In this document: positions 4,811 through 5,098 of the stretch, piece by piece
Numbering within the stretch: the stretch's first letter is position 1
How the letters are laid out: every line of letters begins with the position of its first letter
Origin: CAZGUG01 sp964529035
GTDB taxonomy: Bacteria > Bacillota > Clostridia > Ch29
DNA length: 5,098 bases
Assembly (NCBI GenBank): GCA_964529035.1
Contig: CAZGUG010000084.1
Span: 1-5,098, forward strand
Direction: 5' to 3'
Made by a program: the position numbers and the translations under genes
The notes under the pieces: generated by a model
Database searches by the model: none
Seen by the model: only the letters and a program-made list of their open reading frames with translations
What the model was told of the DNA's origin: nothing

Positions 4811-5098
4811 GTGCAAATTAACATACAGGATAGGGCAAAAAAAGAACTTGACAAAATATTAAAAGCCAAAGGTGCAGAAAACAATTCCCTGCGCATACAA
4901 GTAGCAGGAGTTGGCTGAGGAGGTCCGACCTTTGCGATGGCTCTGGATGAGCCAACCGAGACCGACCTGGTAACCAATACGAAAGGGTTCAGCTTTGTTA
5001 TAGACAAAGGTTTGGCACAGCAGTACCGAAATTTCAGCATTGTTTATCAGGACGGAATTTTATTTAAAGGCCTGCGAATATATGCCCAGGGAGCGCCG
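4811..5098 (+). CDS. HesB/IscA-like selenoprotein with in-frame TGA (Sec36), cut by window edge
   Basis: A small protein of the HesB/IscA (Fe-S biogenesis) fold, 96 codons visible, reading through one TGA at 4916-4918. The frame is otherwise open on both sides. It begins MQINIQDRAKKELDKIL, like the first strand and helix of IscA. The core RIQVAGVG-U-GGPTFAMALDEP matches the IscA stretch that carries the first conserved Cys (GCSGM...DEP), and the TGA falls exactly at that Cys. Similarity continues past it (DLVTNTKGFSFVIDKGLAQQY, then FSIVYQDG), so the downstream part is still under protein-level constraint. A selenoprotein branch of this family is known (HesB-like selenoprotein, TIGR01911 as I recall). 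Its exact role is unsettled: it may handle iron, sulfur or selenium, or act in redox. No Cys appears in the visible part, and the C-terminal CGC motif of true IscA, if present, would lie beyond the window. The gene diverges from rnf. A nonsense-mutated pseudogene is the main alternative. Confidence 0.85.
4916..4954 (+). promoter_or_regulatory. UGA selenocysteine codon with bacterial SECIS-like hairpin
   Basis: After the UGA (4916-4918), GGCUC (4939-4943) pairs with GAGCC (4949-4953). An outer U-A pair (4938/4954) makes 6 bp, and the 5-nt loop is UGGAU. The loop starts 25 nt after the UGA and has a G within its first two bases. Both fit what is known of bacterial SECIS elements (apical loop about 16-37 nt from the UGA, with an early G). 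A lower stem GGUC (4922-4925) with GACC (4960-4963) may extend it. SelB binding cannot be proven from sequence alone. Confidence 0.7.

Noticed and set aside
4805..4918. Truncated 37-codon ORF ending at TGA, or a nonsense pseudogene
   Set aside because: The same frame continues past the TGA with clear HesB/IscA-like sequence and no other stop or frameshift, the TGA is exactly at the conserved Cys position, and a well-placed hairpin follows. Recoding explains this better, though a fresh mutation cannot be fully excluded.
4720..5040. Minus-strand ORF of 106 codons
   Set aside because: It lies antisense to the HesB-like gene and its promoter, has no recognisable family, and runs through promoter sequence. 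It is a shadow of the real plus-strand gene.
1..5098. CRISPR array, tRNA, rRNA or insertion sequence
   Set aside because: No regularly spaced repeats, cloverleaf or transposase-like coding sequence is visible. The only repeat-like element is the short one at 302-378.

Overview
The window holds a nearly complete Rnf operon on the minus strand, in the order rnfC-rnfD-rnfG-rnfE-rnfA-rnfB. rnfB is cut by the left edge. The operon is divided by an intergenic region of about 380 bp from a divergent plus-strand gene, which is cut by the right edge. The CDGEAB order, strong GGAGG ribosome-binding sites, GTG/TTG starts and a short RnfC (445 aa) with two C-terminal ferredoxin-type motifs point to an anaerobic, Clostridia-type Firmicute. 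GC content is intermediate by eye. I cannot name the species.

Layout, left to right: partial rnfB (1-278, minus); a 108-bp rnfA-rnfB spacer with a foldable, repeat-like element (302-378); rnfA (387-968); rnfE (997-1602); rnfG (1602-2150); rnfD (start revised to TTG at 3070); rnfC (start revised to ATG at 4427); a divergent regulatory region (4428-4810); and the plus-strand gene from 4811. rnfG/rnfE and rnfD/rnfG overlap by one base (TAATG), and rnfC/rnfD and rnfE/rnfA are 19 and 28 bp apart. The rnfA-rnfB spacer is the one loose joint.

Together the Rnf proteins form the membrane ferredoxin:NAD+ oxidoreductase. RnfB takes electrons from ferredoxin, RnfC carries the NAD(H) site, RnfD and RnfG carry covalent FMN, and RnfA/RnfE form the membrane Fe-S core, coupling electron transfer to H+ or Na+ export. 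All key residues I looked for are present.

The most interesting item is the plus-strand gene. It is easily missed because an in-frame TGA (4916-4918) interrupts it. Reading through the TGA gives a continuous IscA/HesB-like protein in which the TGA falls exactly where the family has its first conserved cysteine, in a G-(U)-G-G-P context. A hairpin with a G-containing apical loop begins 20 nt after the TGA, as expected for a bacterial SECIS. I read it as a HesB-like selenoprotein. It has a near-consensus sigma-A promoter placed back to back with a candidate rnf promoter, and both start regions carry AT-flanked, G-rich palindromes sharing GGTATATAC, which suggests linked control of Rnf and this selenoprotein.
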